Source: Chloroflexota bacterium
Lineage (GTDB): Bacteria > Chloroflexota > Anaerolineae > Anaerolineales > UBA4823
Length of the DNA stretch: 15,135 bases
Assembly (NCBI GenBank): GCA_023395675.1
Contig: JAEWYL010000086.1
Span: 1-15,135 of the forward strand
Direction of reading: 5' to 3'
Part shown: piece by piece, positions 6,843-13,730 of the stretch
How the letters are laid out: each line of letters opens with the position of its first letter
Position numbering within the stretch: position 1 is the stretch's first letter
Position numbers and translations under genes: made by a program
The notes under the pieces: generated by a model
Database searches by the model: none
What the model saw: only the letters and a program-made list of their open reading frames with translations
Told to the model about the DNA's origin: nothing

Positions 6843-8002
6843 TGAATAAAGAAACGCTGAAGCGCATTGTGGAACGCATGCTGGACCTGGCGGTCGAGAT
6901 CCAGCAGATCCCCGGCCCGACTTTTTCGGAAGCGGCCCGCGCCGCTTTTGTACGGGCGGCTTTCGAGCGCGAGGGCCTGGAGGATATTAGCCTGGACCCG
7001 CTCGGGAACGTGTACGCCCGGCTCCCGGGCGCCGGACAGGCCCGGCCCCTGGTGGTCTCGGCCCACACCGATACGGTTTTCCCCCCCGGCAGCGATCTGA
7101 AAATGCGCCGGGAAGCGGATAGGATTTTCGGCCCGGCGATCGGCGACAACTCGCTGGGCGTGTCGGGCCTGTTCGGGCTGCTGTGGGCGCTGCGCGAGCG
7201 CGGCAAGCGAGAGGGGAGAGGAGCCGCCGGCGCAGCGGGCGGCGAAAATTTGCTGCCGGGCGACCTCTGGCTGGTGGCGAACGTGGGGGAGGAGGGACTG
7301 GGCGACCTGCGCGGCATGCGCGCGGTGGTGGACCGCTTCGCGGGTGAGCCGCTGGCGTATCTGGTGCTGGAGGGGATGGCCCTGGGGCAGATCTATTTCC
7401 GCGGCCTGGGCGTCAAGCGCTACCGTCTGACGGTGCGCACCGCCGGAGGCCATTCCTGGGTGGATTACGGGCGGCCCTCGGCTATCCACGAGCTGGCCGG
7501 GCTGGCCACGCGCCTGACCGCCCTGCCCCTGCCCAGCCAGCCGCGCACCTCCTTGAACGTGGGGGTGATCGCCGGGGGCACCTCGGTGAACACCATCGCC
7601 GCCGAAGCGCACCTGGAACTGGACCTGCGCTCGGAGGGCAGCCAGACCCTGGCCTGGCTCTCTGCGCAGGTGGAGGCCCTGGCGAAAAGCGCCGGGCGGG
7701 CGGGGGTGAACGTCACCGCGGAGGTCATCGGCGAGCGCCCGGTGGGGCAGATCTCGAAGGACCACCCGCTGGTGCGGCTGGCGATGCGCTGCCTGGAGAA
7801 GCAGGGCATCCAGCCCTGCCTGAACGTCGGCTCGACGGACGCGAACGTGCCCCTCAGCCGGGGGCTGCCGGCGGTGTGCATCGGGCTGACCAGCGGGAGC
7901 GGCGCGCACACCAGCGGGGAGTACATCAACCTGCCGCCCCTGGTGCAGGGCATGGGCCAGCTCGTGGCGCTGGTGGAGGGCGCCTGGCCGGCCCTGGCCT
8001 GA
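6842..8002 (+). CDS. M20-family zinc metallopeptidase / amidohydrolase
   Basis: A 386-residue cytoplasmic enzyme of the M20 clan (PepT, CPG2, ArgE-like). Metal-centre motifs are in order: SAHTDTVF with H75 and D77, GPAIGDNS with bridging D102, VGEEGLG with general base E150 and ligand E151, and GSGAHTSGEY with H356. The position usually holding a later Asp/Glu ligand may be E177 in VLEGM. The dimerisation domain inserts at about 187-300 and has the conserved GGHSW (H204). A Gly/Ala/Arg-rich stretch at about 121-139 looks like a surface-loop expansion. GTG 6842 overlaps the PfkB stop by one base and lacks a strong ribosome site, so it is probably translated by reinitiation. The family cleaves peptides or N-acyl amino acids; the specific substrate is unknown. 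Confidence 0.88.
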   Translation: MNKETLKRIVERMLDLAVEIQQIPGPTFSEAARAAFVRAAFEREGLEDISLDPLGNVYARLPGAGQARPLVVSAHTDTVFPPGSDLKMRREADRIFGPAIGDNSLGVSGLFGLLWALRERGKREGRGAAGAAGGENLLPGDLWLVANVGEEGLGDLRGMRAVVDRFAGEPLAYLVLEGMALGQIYFRGLGVKRYRLTVRTAGGHSWVDYGRPSAIHELAGLATRLTALPLPSQPRTSLNVGVIAGGTSVNTIAAEAHLELDLRSEGSQTLAWLSAQVEALAKSAGRAGVNVTAEVIGERPVGQISKDHPLVRLAMRCLEKQGIQPCLNVGSTDANVPLSRGLPAVCIGLTSGSGAHTSGEYINLPPLVQGMGQLVALVEGAWPALA

Positions 8003-8003
8003 T

Positions 8004-8702
8004 TCAAGCCTCGGGGCGCCGGCGCCGGTATGCGCAGCGCTCCTTCATGGTGCAGAAATCGCAGTTCGTGGCGCCTTCCACGCCCAGAGGGCCGCTCCCG
8101 GCGCCCAGGATCAGGGTGAGGGATTTCAGGGGGCGCATCACCATGGAGGGGCTCAGCGAAACCCCGATGGCGCCCGCATCCACCAGCCTGAACAGCTTGC
8201 CCTGCTCGCTTACCGGCCAGGTCGATTCGCCCGGCGAGAGGGGCGCGCTGGCCCGCTTTCCACCCAGCGCCAGCTCCGCTTCCAGCTCGCGGCAGAACTG
8301 CTGGCGGGCCAGGTCCAGCGCCCAGGAGGCCAGCTCGTCCAGCACCAGCGCTTTAAAGATCTCCCGGTTTTTCTGGTAATGCGCAATACGCCGGTCGGCT
8401 TCCGGTCCCAGCGTAAGCACGGCTGCGAACAGCTCTTCCGCCCCGTTCATCACCTCCACCACCGGGCCGCCGCCCAGACGCACCCCATTTTCGAGCAGCA
8501 GAGACTGGTGCAGAAATCCCTTCACCGGGTGACTCTCCCAGGCAGCCGCGGGCTGCATGCTTTCCCGCATCTCCTTCAGCGCCTCCTGAAAAGCCGCCTG
8601 GCGGGCGGGGGCCCGGATCAGGCGGGCGAAGTGCTCGCCGTGAAAGCGCAGGTACTCGTCCTCGTCCAGCCGGATGTCAAAGTCGCGTCTGAAATGGCTC
8701 AT
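8004..8702 (-). CDS. Stand-alone MetH-activation-domain-like protein with C-terminal Cys cluster
   Basis: A 232-residue protein. The C-terminal half resembles the vitamin B12-dependent methionine synthase activation domain: LSPGES.W...EQ.KLF.L at about 155-173, IGVSL.PS.MV.P.KS (179-194), then a short glycine-rich run. In MetH this domain binds S-adenosylmethionine and lets a flavodoxin-type donor reduce oxidised cob(II)alamin. The protein ends NCDFCTMKERCAYRRRR with C214, C217 and C223, which could bind a metal or Fe-S cluster. ATG 8702 is preceded by a GAGGGTGAAGGG purine run that overlaps the alpha-galactosidase stop, and the intergenic gap is 10 nt, so it is the second gene of that operon. 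Pairing a corrinoid-reactivation-type protein with a glycosidase is odd and offers no metabolic clue. The open frame upstream of 8702 is a shadow of the galactosidase gene. Confidence 0.75.
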   Translation of the reverse strand: MSHFRRDFDIRLDEDEYLRFHGEHFARLIRAPARQAAFQEALKEMRESMQPAAAWESHPVKGFLHQSLLLENGVRLGGGPVVEVMNGAEELFAAVLTLGPEADRRIAHYQKNREIFKALVLDELASWALDLARQQFCRELEAELALGGKRASAPLSPGESTWPVSEQGKLFRLVDAGAIGVSLSPSMVMRPLKSLTLILGAGSGPLGVEGATNCDFCTMKERCAYRRRRPEA

Positions 8703-8712
8703 CCCTTCACCC

Positions 8713-11169
8713 TCACCACTCGATCTGCACCGCCGCCTGTTTTTCGAAGCGCAGGTGGAAGCGGTAGGCCCGCGCCCCGGAGGCTGGCCCTTCCTCAGCC
8801 CGCCACGCCAGGCTCTGCCCGGAAAGGAGCGCCCGGCGCGGCGCGGCGGGGAGGCTGAGCCAGAAATCGCCCTCGACCGCCCCGGGACGCTCGAGGCGCA
8901 GCGCAAGCCGCCCGGGGGCCGCCTCCCAGCCTGCCGCCTCCAGCCCCTGCGAGATGTGCAGGCTGCTGCCCAGGTAAACCGGGCGGGAAGGCTGCTGCCG
9001 GCGCAGCGCGAGCAGGCGCACCGCGTGGGGCGGGACCGGTTCGAGAGCCCGGCTCCCGCCCGGAAAGTGATGGAGCCGCCCGCTCCAGAAATCCCGCCCC
9101 CAGAAGCTGTCCTGCGGGTCCAGCCCGAAGGCCTCCAGGCCGAATGGCAGGGCGCGCGGGCGGTCCTCCCAGTTAATCTGAGCTAACAGATGCCAGGCCC
9201 CGCTCTCGTTCTCCAGGTCCAGGCGCAGGCGCTGCGGGTCGGAACGGTCGAACCAGTCCAGCACCCGCGCCCGCCGCCCGATCACGGGCAGCAGGACGGC
9301 GGCGATCTCCACCAGCGAGGCGGGCAGAGCGGCCAGGTCGTCCGAGAGGATCAGCGACCCGCCGGTCAGGGCGATGAGGGAGGCCGAGAGGCGCACTTCG
9401 TTCAGGTTGAGATGCTTTCCGGGGTTCAGCAGCAGGCAGTCGGGGTCGTTGGTCCACCAGCGCCCGTGCAGGGGGAGGCGGGTGAGGGCGTTGTGCAGCG
9501 CGCTGCGGGCGGCGGGCAGGTTGGGCTCGCCGCGCACGAAGCGCTGCAGGCCCGGGAAGTGGGGCAGCCAGCGCCGCGCCGTATCCGCGCCGATGCGCAT
9601 GGCTTCCACCAGGCCGATGGCAGGCCCCAGCGGGCAGCCGCAGCCGAGCAGGGTAGCCTCCGGCCCGGCCGCCTCGCGCAGGGCCTCCAGCCCCCGGCGC
9701 AGGATCTGGGCCCGGGTCAGGCTGGGGTCCAGCGGGCGCCCGGGCAGGGCCGCGGCGTAGAGGAAATCGAGCTTGAGATACGGATAGCCCCAGCCGTGCA
9801 CCGCCGTATGCACCGCCTGCCGGGCGTAATCCAGCGCCCCGGGGTGGGTGAGGTCCAGGGCGGTGGCAAAGCTGTTCCACAGGTAGCCGGCGTTCACGGG
9901 GCGGCCCAGGCGGCCTCGCAGCAACCACTCGGGGTGGTCGCGCGCCGTTTTCGAGGCCGGGTGGGCTATGAAGGGCGCCAGCCACAGCCCGGGGGTGAAA
10001 CCGGCAGAGGCGATCTCCGCCGCCAGGGGCGCCACCCCGTTCGGGAAGGATGGGTTGAAGGTGAACCAGTCGCCGATCTGAGATTCGAAGCCGTCGTCAA
10101 TCTGGAACACCTGCAGCGGCAGGCCCGGCTGCAGGGCCCGTAGAGCCTCCAGATTCTTGCGGATATCGCTCTCCGACAGGGCGCCCACGTAATCTTCCGA
10201 GGAATACTGGTACCAGGAGCACCAGCCGGTCGGGACCTGCCCGCCAGGGGCGGCGCTCGAGCCGGCGCTGCCCGGCCCCGCTCCTTCGGAAGGTGGGTTA
10301 ACCGGGGGCAGCAGGCCGTGCTCGCGGGCGGCGGCCTGCAGATAGACGCCGAGCGGGTCTTCCCCGTCCACCTCCACGGTCCCCAGGCAGGCCCAATCCG
10401 TCTCGATCTCTGCCCCGGGGTCCAGGCGGGCGCCGTCGCCGTTCGCCCACAGGCGCAGCGCGGCCTGCCCGGGCGCCAGATCAGCCTCCAGGGAGCCAAA
10501 ATGCTGGCGCTGCGAGAGGAAGCCCGCCACCAGAGCGCCCCGGCTCACCCGGTCCCCCAGCAGGCCGAAGAAATCGCTGGCAAAGCGGCCGCGCCGCCCG
10601 GGCCGGGGGGTGCCGGCGTTGATGTCGGTGGGGCTGCGGAAGAATCCCAGGCGGGTGCTGCGGAAGCGGTCCTCCGCGCTGTACACCCCCGCATACGACC
10701 AGGACTGCCAGCCGTTCGAGAAAAAGGCCGGGGAGGCCAGCCCCTCGATGCGGGAAGAGCCCGGCGCGCGCGCGCTACCCAGGAATGTCCCGGCTTCCAG
10801 CAGGGTCAGGCGGCCGGTGCGTACCGGGCGGTTCCCCCCGTTCCTCACCCGGAAGCGCCACAGCGCCAGGGGCAGCTCGGCGGGCAGGGCAAAGACCGCC
10901 TCCAGGCTCACCCCGTTGCCGTCCGGACCTGCCCGCAGGCGGAACTGCCGCAGCGTTCCGTGAGGGGAGTTCTGCGCCTCCTCCATCGAAAGGTCTGTGA
11001 CCGGCGCGCCTGGGAAAAGGCGAAAGGTCCGTGAATCGAGGCGGTATTCGAGAGCGAGCCGCGCGCCGTGGATGGAGGGCAGCCCGGCGCGGCGGGCGGT
11101 CAGGTCCCAGGAGAGTGGGTCCGTGTGAAAAGAGAGCTGCAGCCAGGGGCTTTCCAGTGAGACTTCCAT
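8713..11169 (-). CDS. GH36 alpha-galactosidase
   Basis: An 818-residue retaining glycoside hydrolase of clan GH-D. An N-terminal beta-sandwich (about 1-285) carries WQSWSY (154-159). The (beta/alpha)8 catalytic domain starts at WCSWY (316-320), with FQIDDGFES..GDW (355-368), GLWLAPF (394-400) and YLKLDF (464-469, nucleophile D468). LGCGCPLG...G..EAMRIGADT (508-530) supplies acid/base D529, followed by WWTNDPDCLLLNP (571-583). A C-terminal beta domain follows. Between sandwich and barrel lies a Pro/Gly/Ser-rich linker (about 291-312). No signal peptide is visible, so it should act in the cytoplasm on imported alpha-galactosides. No sugar transporter is adjacent. The ATG has no ribosome site but a TAAAAT 6 nt upstream, which suggests leaderless expression. 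Raffinose-synthase-type activity cannot be excluded but is less likely. Confidence 0.92.
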   Translation of the reverse strand: MEVSLESPWLQLSFHTDPLSWDLTARRAGLPSIHGARLALEYRLDSRTFRLFPGAPVTDLSMEEAQNSPHGTLRQFRLRAGPDGNGVSLEAVFALPAELPLALWRFRVRNGGNRPVRTGRLTLLEAGTFLGSARAPGSSRIEGLASPAFFSNGWQSWSYAGVYSAEDRFRSTRLGFFRSPTDINAGTPRPGRRGRFASDFFGLLGDRVSRGALVAGFLSQRQHFGSLEADLAPGQAALRLWANGDGARLDPGAEIETDWACLGTVEVDGEDPLGVYLQAAAREHGLLPPVNPPSEGAGPGSAGSSAAPGGQVPTGWCSWYQYSSEDYVGALSESDIRKNLEALRALQPGLPLQVFQIDDGFESQIGDWFTFNPSFPNGVAPLAAEIASAGFTPGLWLAPFIAHPASKTARDHPEWLLRGRLGRPVNAGYLWNSFATALDLTHPGALDYARQAVHTAVHGWGYPYLKLDFLYAAALPGRPLDPSLTRAQILRRGLEALREAAGPEATLLGCGCPLGPAIGLVEAMRIGADTARRWLPHFPGLQRFVRGEPNLPAARSALHNALTRLPLHGRWWTNDPDCLLLNPGKHLNLNEVRLSASLIALTGGSLILSDDLAALPASLVEIAAVLLPVIGRRARVLDWFDRSDPQRLRLDLENESGAWHLLAQINWEDRPRALPFGLEAFGLDPQDSFWGRDFWSGRLHHFPGGSRALEPVPPHAVRLLALRRQQPSRPVYLGSSLHISQGLEAAGWEAAPGRLALRLERPGAVEGDFWLSLPAAPRRALLSGQSLAWRAEEGPASGARAYRFHLRFEKQAAVQIEW

Positions 11170-11175
11170 GATAGA

Positions 11176-11181
11176 ATTTTA
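11176..11181 (-). promoter_or_regulatory. Promoter -10 adjacent to the alpha-galactosidase ATG
   Basis: On the minus strand TAAAAT (11181 to 11176) is followed by TCTATC and then ATG 11169. The start point would fall on or beside the A of the start codon. No Shine-Dalgarno is present in this stretch, and no clear -35 hexamer can be picked upstream. Confidence 0.5.
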
Positions 11182-11288
11182 ATAGTCACGCGGTCAGACA
11201 AAAACAGCCCGGATTCATACTTTACCCCACATTCTCGCAATTGACAATCATGTGGTTTTCTCGCCGTGCACGCCCAACCTGCCGGTAG
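11182..11288. other. AT-richer spacer upstream of the alpha-galactosidase gene
   Basis: This is the non-coding left part of the divergent region between the galactosidase and the second exporter. A lone TTGACA on the plus strand (11241-11246) has no usable -10 partner at 16-18 nt. I see nothing else here. Confidence 0.4.
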
Positions 11289-11342
11289 AAAAAAGTGGCT
11301 TTACTGGCTGCGGGCGGCGAAGCCCCCACGACCAGTAAACCC
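11289..11342 (-). terminator. Leftward terminator-like hairpin with no gene behind it
   Basis: On the plus strand, GGCTTTACTGG (11297-11307) and CCAGTAAACCC (11332-11342) are inverted repeats of 11 nt with one mismatch, around a 24-nt GC-rich loop. Read on the minus strand the hairpin is followed after two bases by TTTTTT (11294 to 11289), the form of an intrinsic terminator. No minus-strand gene lies between it and the rightward ATPase at 11501, so it would end an unannotated leftward RNA or shield the galactosidase promoter from read-through. Confidence 0.6.
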
Positions 11343-11344
11343 AT

Positions 11345-11375
11345 TTGACAACATTTGTCTGCAACGTTTTTTAAT
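11345..11375 (+). promoter_or_regulatory. Candidate promoter of the second ABC exporter
   Basis: TTGACA (11345-11350) and TTTAAT (11370-11375) are separated by 19 nt, longer than ideal, and would start transcription near 11382, about 120 nt before the ATPase ATG. A dyad GACAA-CAT-TTGTC (11347-11359) overlaps the -35 and could be an operator. Confidence 0.5.
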
Positions 11376-11398
11376 TGTAAACGTATGGATGGTTAAGT

Positions 11399-11426
11399 GG
11401 GGGTGCCGCCAGCCCACACCCTTTTT
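11399..11426 (+). promoter_or_regulatory. Hairpin plus T-run in the exporter leader (possible attenuator)
   Basis: GGGTG (11401-11405) pairs with CACCC (11417-11421), with two possible outer G-U pairs, and is followed by TTTTT (11422-11426). It lies between the candidate promoter and the ATPase gene, so it would terminate the leader unless an alternative fold forms. A competing pairing GTGGG (11397-11401) with CCCAC (11413-11417) is present. The stem is short, so this is tentative. Confidence 0.4.
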
Positions 11427-11500
11427 AACTTTTAGGGGTACCTGAAAAATATCAAAATCACAAAACCCATACGTCGAAGTCCATCTCTTTTGGAGGAAGT

Positions 11501-12457
11501 ATGGCAGATATTTTAGAAATCCATGATCTGGTGAAAACGTTTGGCGCCTTTACCGCCGTCAAAGGGGTGAGCTTCAATATCAAAAAGGGGGAGATTTTCA
11601 GCCTGCTGGGCCCAAACGGCGCCGGGAAGACCACCACCATCTCCATGCTCTCCTGCCTGTTGAAGCCAACCCGCGGAGACGCCCGCGTGTGCGGGCATTC
11701 CATTGTGAAAGAGCCGCTGGAGGTGAAACGGGTGATCGGGGTGGTGCCTCAGGAGATCGCCCTGTACGATACGCTCAGCGCCCGCGAGAACCTGCTCTTT
11801 TGGGGACGCATGTACGGCATGGGCGGCCCGCAGCTCAAACAGCGCGTGGATGAAGTCCTGGAGCAGATCGGGATGACCGATAAGGCCAGACAGAAGGTGC
11901 AGACCTACTCGGGCGGGATGAAGCGGCGGGTCAATATCGGGGTCGGGCTGCTCCACAGGCCGGAGATCATTTTCATGGATGAGCCCACGGTCGGCATTGA
12001 CCCCCAGAGCCGGCGCAATATCCTGGACGCCGTCAAGGAGCTCAACCAGCAGGGTATGACGGTGCTGTACACCACGCACTACATGGAGGAGGCCCAGGAG
12101 CTCTCCGACCGGGTGGGAATCATTGACCATGGGGAGCTGATCGCCCTCGGCACGCAGAAGGAGCTGACCCAGACGGTGGGGGAGAACGAGGTCCTGCGCC
12201 TGCACCTGGAGGACGACCAGCCGGTGGAGCCCCTGGTCGAGGCCTTGCGCGGCCTGCCGGGCGTGATCCAGGTCTCAGAGCAGGCTTCCGAAAACGATCA
12301 CCAGCTGGTTCTGGTGGTGCCGGAGGCGGAGCAGTTCCTGGCGCCGGTGATTACCCGCACGAACGATCTGAGCTACAAGGTCCGCTCGATTGACATTCAG
12401 GAGCCCAACCTGGAGGCGGTGTTCCTGAACCTGACCGGGCGGGCGCTGAGGGACTGA
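11501..12457 (+). CDS. DrrA-like ABC exporter ATPase
   Basis: A 318-residue ATP-binding subunit of an ABC-2 exporter. All motifs are canonical: Walker A GPNGAGKTT (37-45), Q-loop Q84, YSGGM signature (136-140), Walker B IIFMDEP (156-162) and switch histidine H193 (TTHYMEEA). The C-terminal ~100 residues, ending in PNLEAVFLNLTGRALRD, match the accessory domain of drug or lipid exporter ATPases such as DrrA. ATG 11501 has GGAGG (11492-11496) 4 nt upstream. The first permease begins 7 nt after its stop, so the three genes 11501-14937 form one transcription unit. Unlike the pair of ATPases in the first exporter, this one can work as a homodimer. The substrate is unknown. Confidence 0.92.
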   Translation: MADILEIHDLVKTFGAFTAVKGVSFNIKKGEIFSLLGPNGAGKTTTISMLSCLLKPTRGDARVCGHSIVKEPLEVKRVIGVVPQEIALYDTLSARENLLFWGRMYGMGGPQLKQRVDEVLEQIGMTDKARQKVQTYSGGMKRRVNIGVGLLHRPEIIFMDEPTVGIDPQSRRNILDAVKELNQQGMTVLYTTHYMEEAQELSDRVGIIDHGELIALGTQKELTQTVGENEVLRLHLEDDQPVEPLVEALRGLPGVIQVSEQASENDHQLVLVVPEAEQFLAPVITRTNDLSYKVRSIDIQEPNLEAVFLNLTGRALRD

Positions 12458-12464
12458 GCCGCCC

Positions 12465-13730
12465 ATGAAGAAAATCCTGACTATTGCCTGGAAGGATCTG
12501 ATGGTGGTGCTGCGCGACCCGCCGGCGCTGCTCATGATGCTGGCGACCCCGTTCGCCCTGACCCTGGTGATCGGGTTCGCTTTCGGCGGCTTCGGCGGGC
12601 AGAACAGCACCCTTCTGCGGGATATCCCCGTGGCGATCGTGAACCACGATGGGGGGCAGCTCGGCGAGAGCCTCGTCTCGGTGTTCCAGTCTGAAGAACT
12701 GGCGGACCTGGTAGAGCCCACGCTGCTGGAGGACGAGGCTGCGGCCAGGGCCAGTGTTGACGCGGACGAGTACGCGGCCGCGGTGATCATCCCCGCGGAC
12801 TTCACCAACCGCATGATCCCGACCGAATTGACCCCCGAGCAGTTCGAAGCCAACCAGGAGGCGGAACCAGCCAGCGTCCTGGTGTACGCCAACCCGACCC
12901 GCCAGATCAGCGTCGGGGTGGCGCGCGGCATTGTGGCCGAGTTCCTGAACCGGGTGAATGCAGCCGGAGCCGGGGGGCAGGTGGCGGTGATGGGGCTGCT
13001 TACGGGCGGGCTGGTCTCCCCGCAGGAGATGCAGGCGCTGGGGCCGGATATCGGCGAGCGCGCAGGCCAGCAGACTTTCGAAACCGATTTGATCGCGCTG
13101 CGCACCGAGGCAGCCTCGGGCGACTCCGGCGGCGAATTTAACTGGCTGGCTTTCGCGGCCCCCAGTATGGCGATCCTGTTCTTGATGTTCACCACCACAG
13201 CCGGGGCGCGCACCATCCTGGCCGAGCGCGACGGGGGCACCCTGCCGCGCATGCTGGTCTCCCCCTCCACCTCGGCCCAGGTGCTGGGCGGTAAGGTGCT
13301 GGGCGTCTTTCTGATCGGCGTGCTGCAGCTCGGCATCCTGGCAGTTGCCAGCCGCTTCCTGCTCGGGCTGAGCTGGGGGGACCCGCTGGGCGTGACCCTC
13401 CTGATCGTGGCGCTGGTCTTCGCCGCCACCGGCTGGGGGATCCTGCTCGCCGCTTACTCCCGCACCCCCGGGCAGGTGAATAATGTGGGCACCGCCCTGG
13501 CCCTGGTCTTCGGGATCGCCTCCGGCAATTTCATGCCGCGCATACTGCTGCCCCAGTGGTTGAAGAGCGCCAGCCTCATCACACCCAATGCCTGGGGATT
13601 GGAAGGATTTGCCAGCCTGCTGGATGGAGCTTCCTGGCAGACGGTGCTCCAGCCGGCAGCCGCGCTGCTCGGGATGGGCCTGGTCCTTTTTGTGGCCGCC
13701 CTTTTCGCTTTCAGGAGGCAGTATGCGTAA
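12465..13730 (+). CDS. ABC-2 exporter permease, first of pair
   Basis: A 421-residue ABC-2 membrane subunit. An N-terminal amphipathic AWKDLMVVLRDPPALL precedes TM1 (about 22-42). A long soluble extracytoplasmic domain (about 45-225) opens with IPVAIVNHDGG. Five further helices follow at about 229-250, 275-300, 307-330, 340-362 and 395-416. The coupling segment ILAERDGGTLPRMLVSP (251-267) corresponds to the RERGTxEQLxVTP block of the family. It probably pairs with the next gene product. A Shine-Dalgarno is weak here (GAGGGA about 11 nt upstream), which fits coupling to the ATPase. It overlaps the second permease by 8 nt (ATGCGTAA). Confidence 0.9.
   Translation: MKKILTIAWKDLMVVLRDPPALLMMLATPFALTLVIGFAFGGFGGQNSTLLRDIPVAIVNHDGGQLGESLVSVFQSEELADLVEPTLLEDEAAARASVDADEYAAAVIIPADFTNRMIPTELTPEQFEANQEAEPASVLVYANPTRQISVGVARGIVAEFLNRVNAAGAGGQVAVMGLLTGGLVSPQEMQALGPDIGERAGQQTFETDLIALRTEAASGDSGGEFNWLAFAAPSMAILFLMFTTTAGARTILAERDGGTLPRMLVSPSTSAQVLGGKVLGVFLIGVLQLGILAVASRFLLGLSWGDPLGVTLLIVALVFAATGWGILLAAYSRTPGQVNNVGTALALVFGIASGNFMPRILLPQWLKSASLITPNAWGLEGFASLLDGASWQTVLQPAAALLGMGLVLFVAALFAFRRQYA

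Noticed and set aside
9190..10143. Long plus-strand ORF inside the GH36 gene
   Set aside because: The opposite strand encodes GH36 catalytic motifs through this whole stretch; the plus-strand translation has no family features.
11241..11263. Lone TTGACA on the plus strand
   Set aside because: No -10-like hexamer at 15-19 nt downstream; the next region is GC-rich.
11381..11474. ACGTATGG (11381-11388) and CCATACGT (11467-11474), a perfect 8-nt inverted pair in the exporter leader
   Set aside because: The arms are 78 nt apart and short; such a pairing is likely by chance without conservation.
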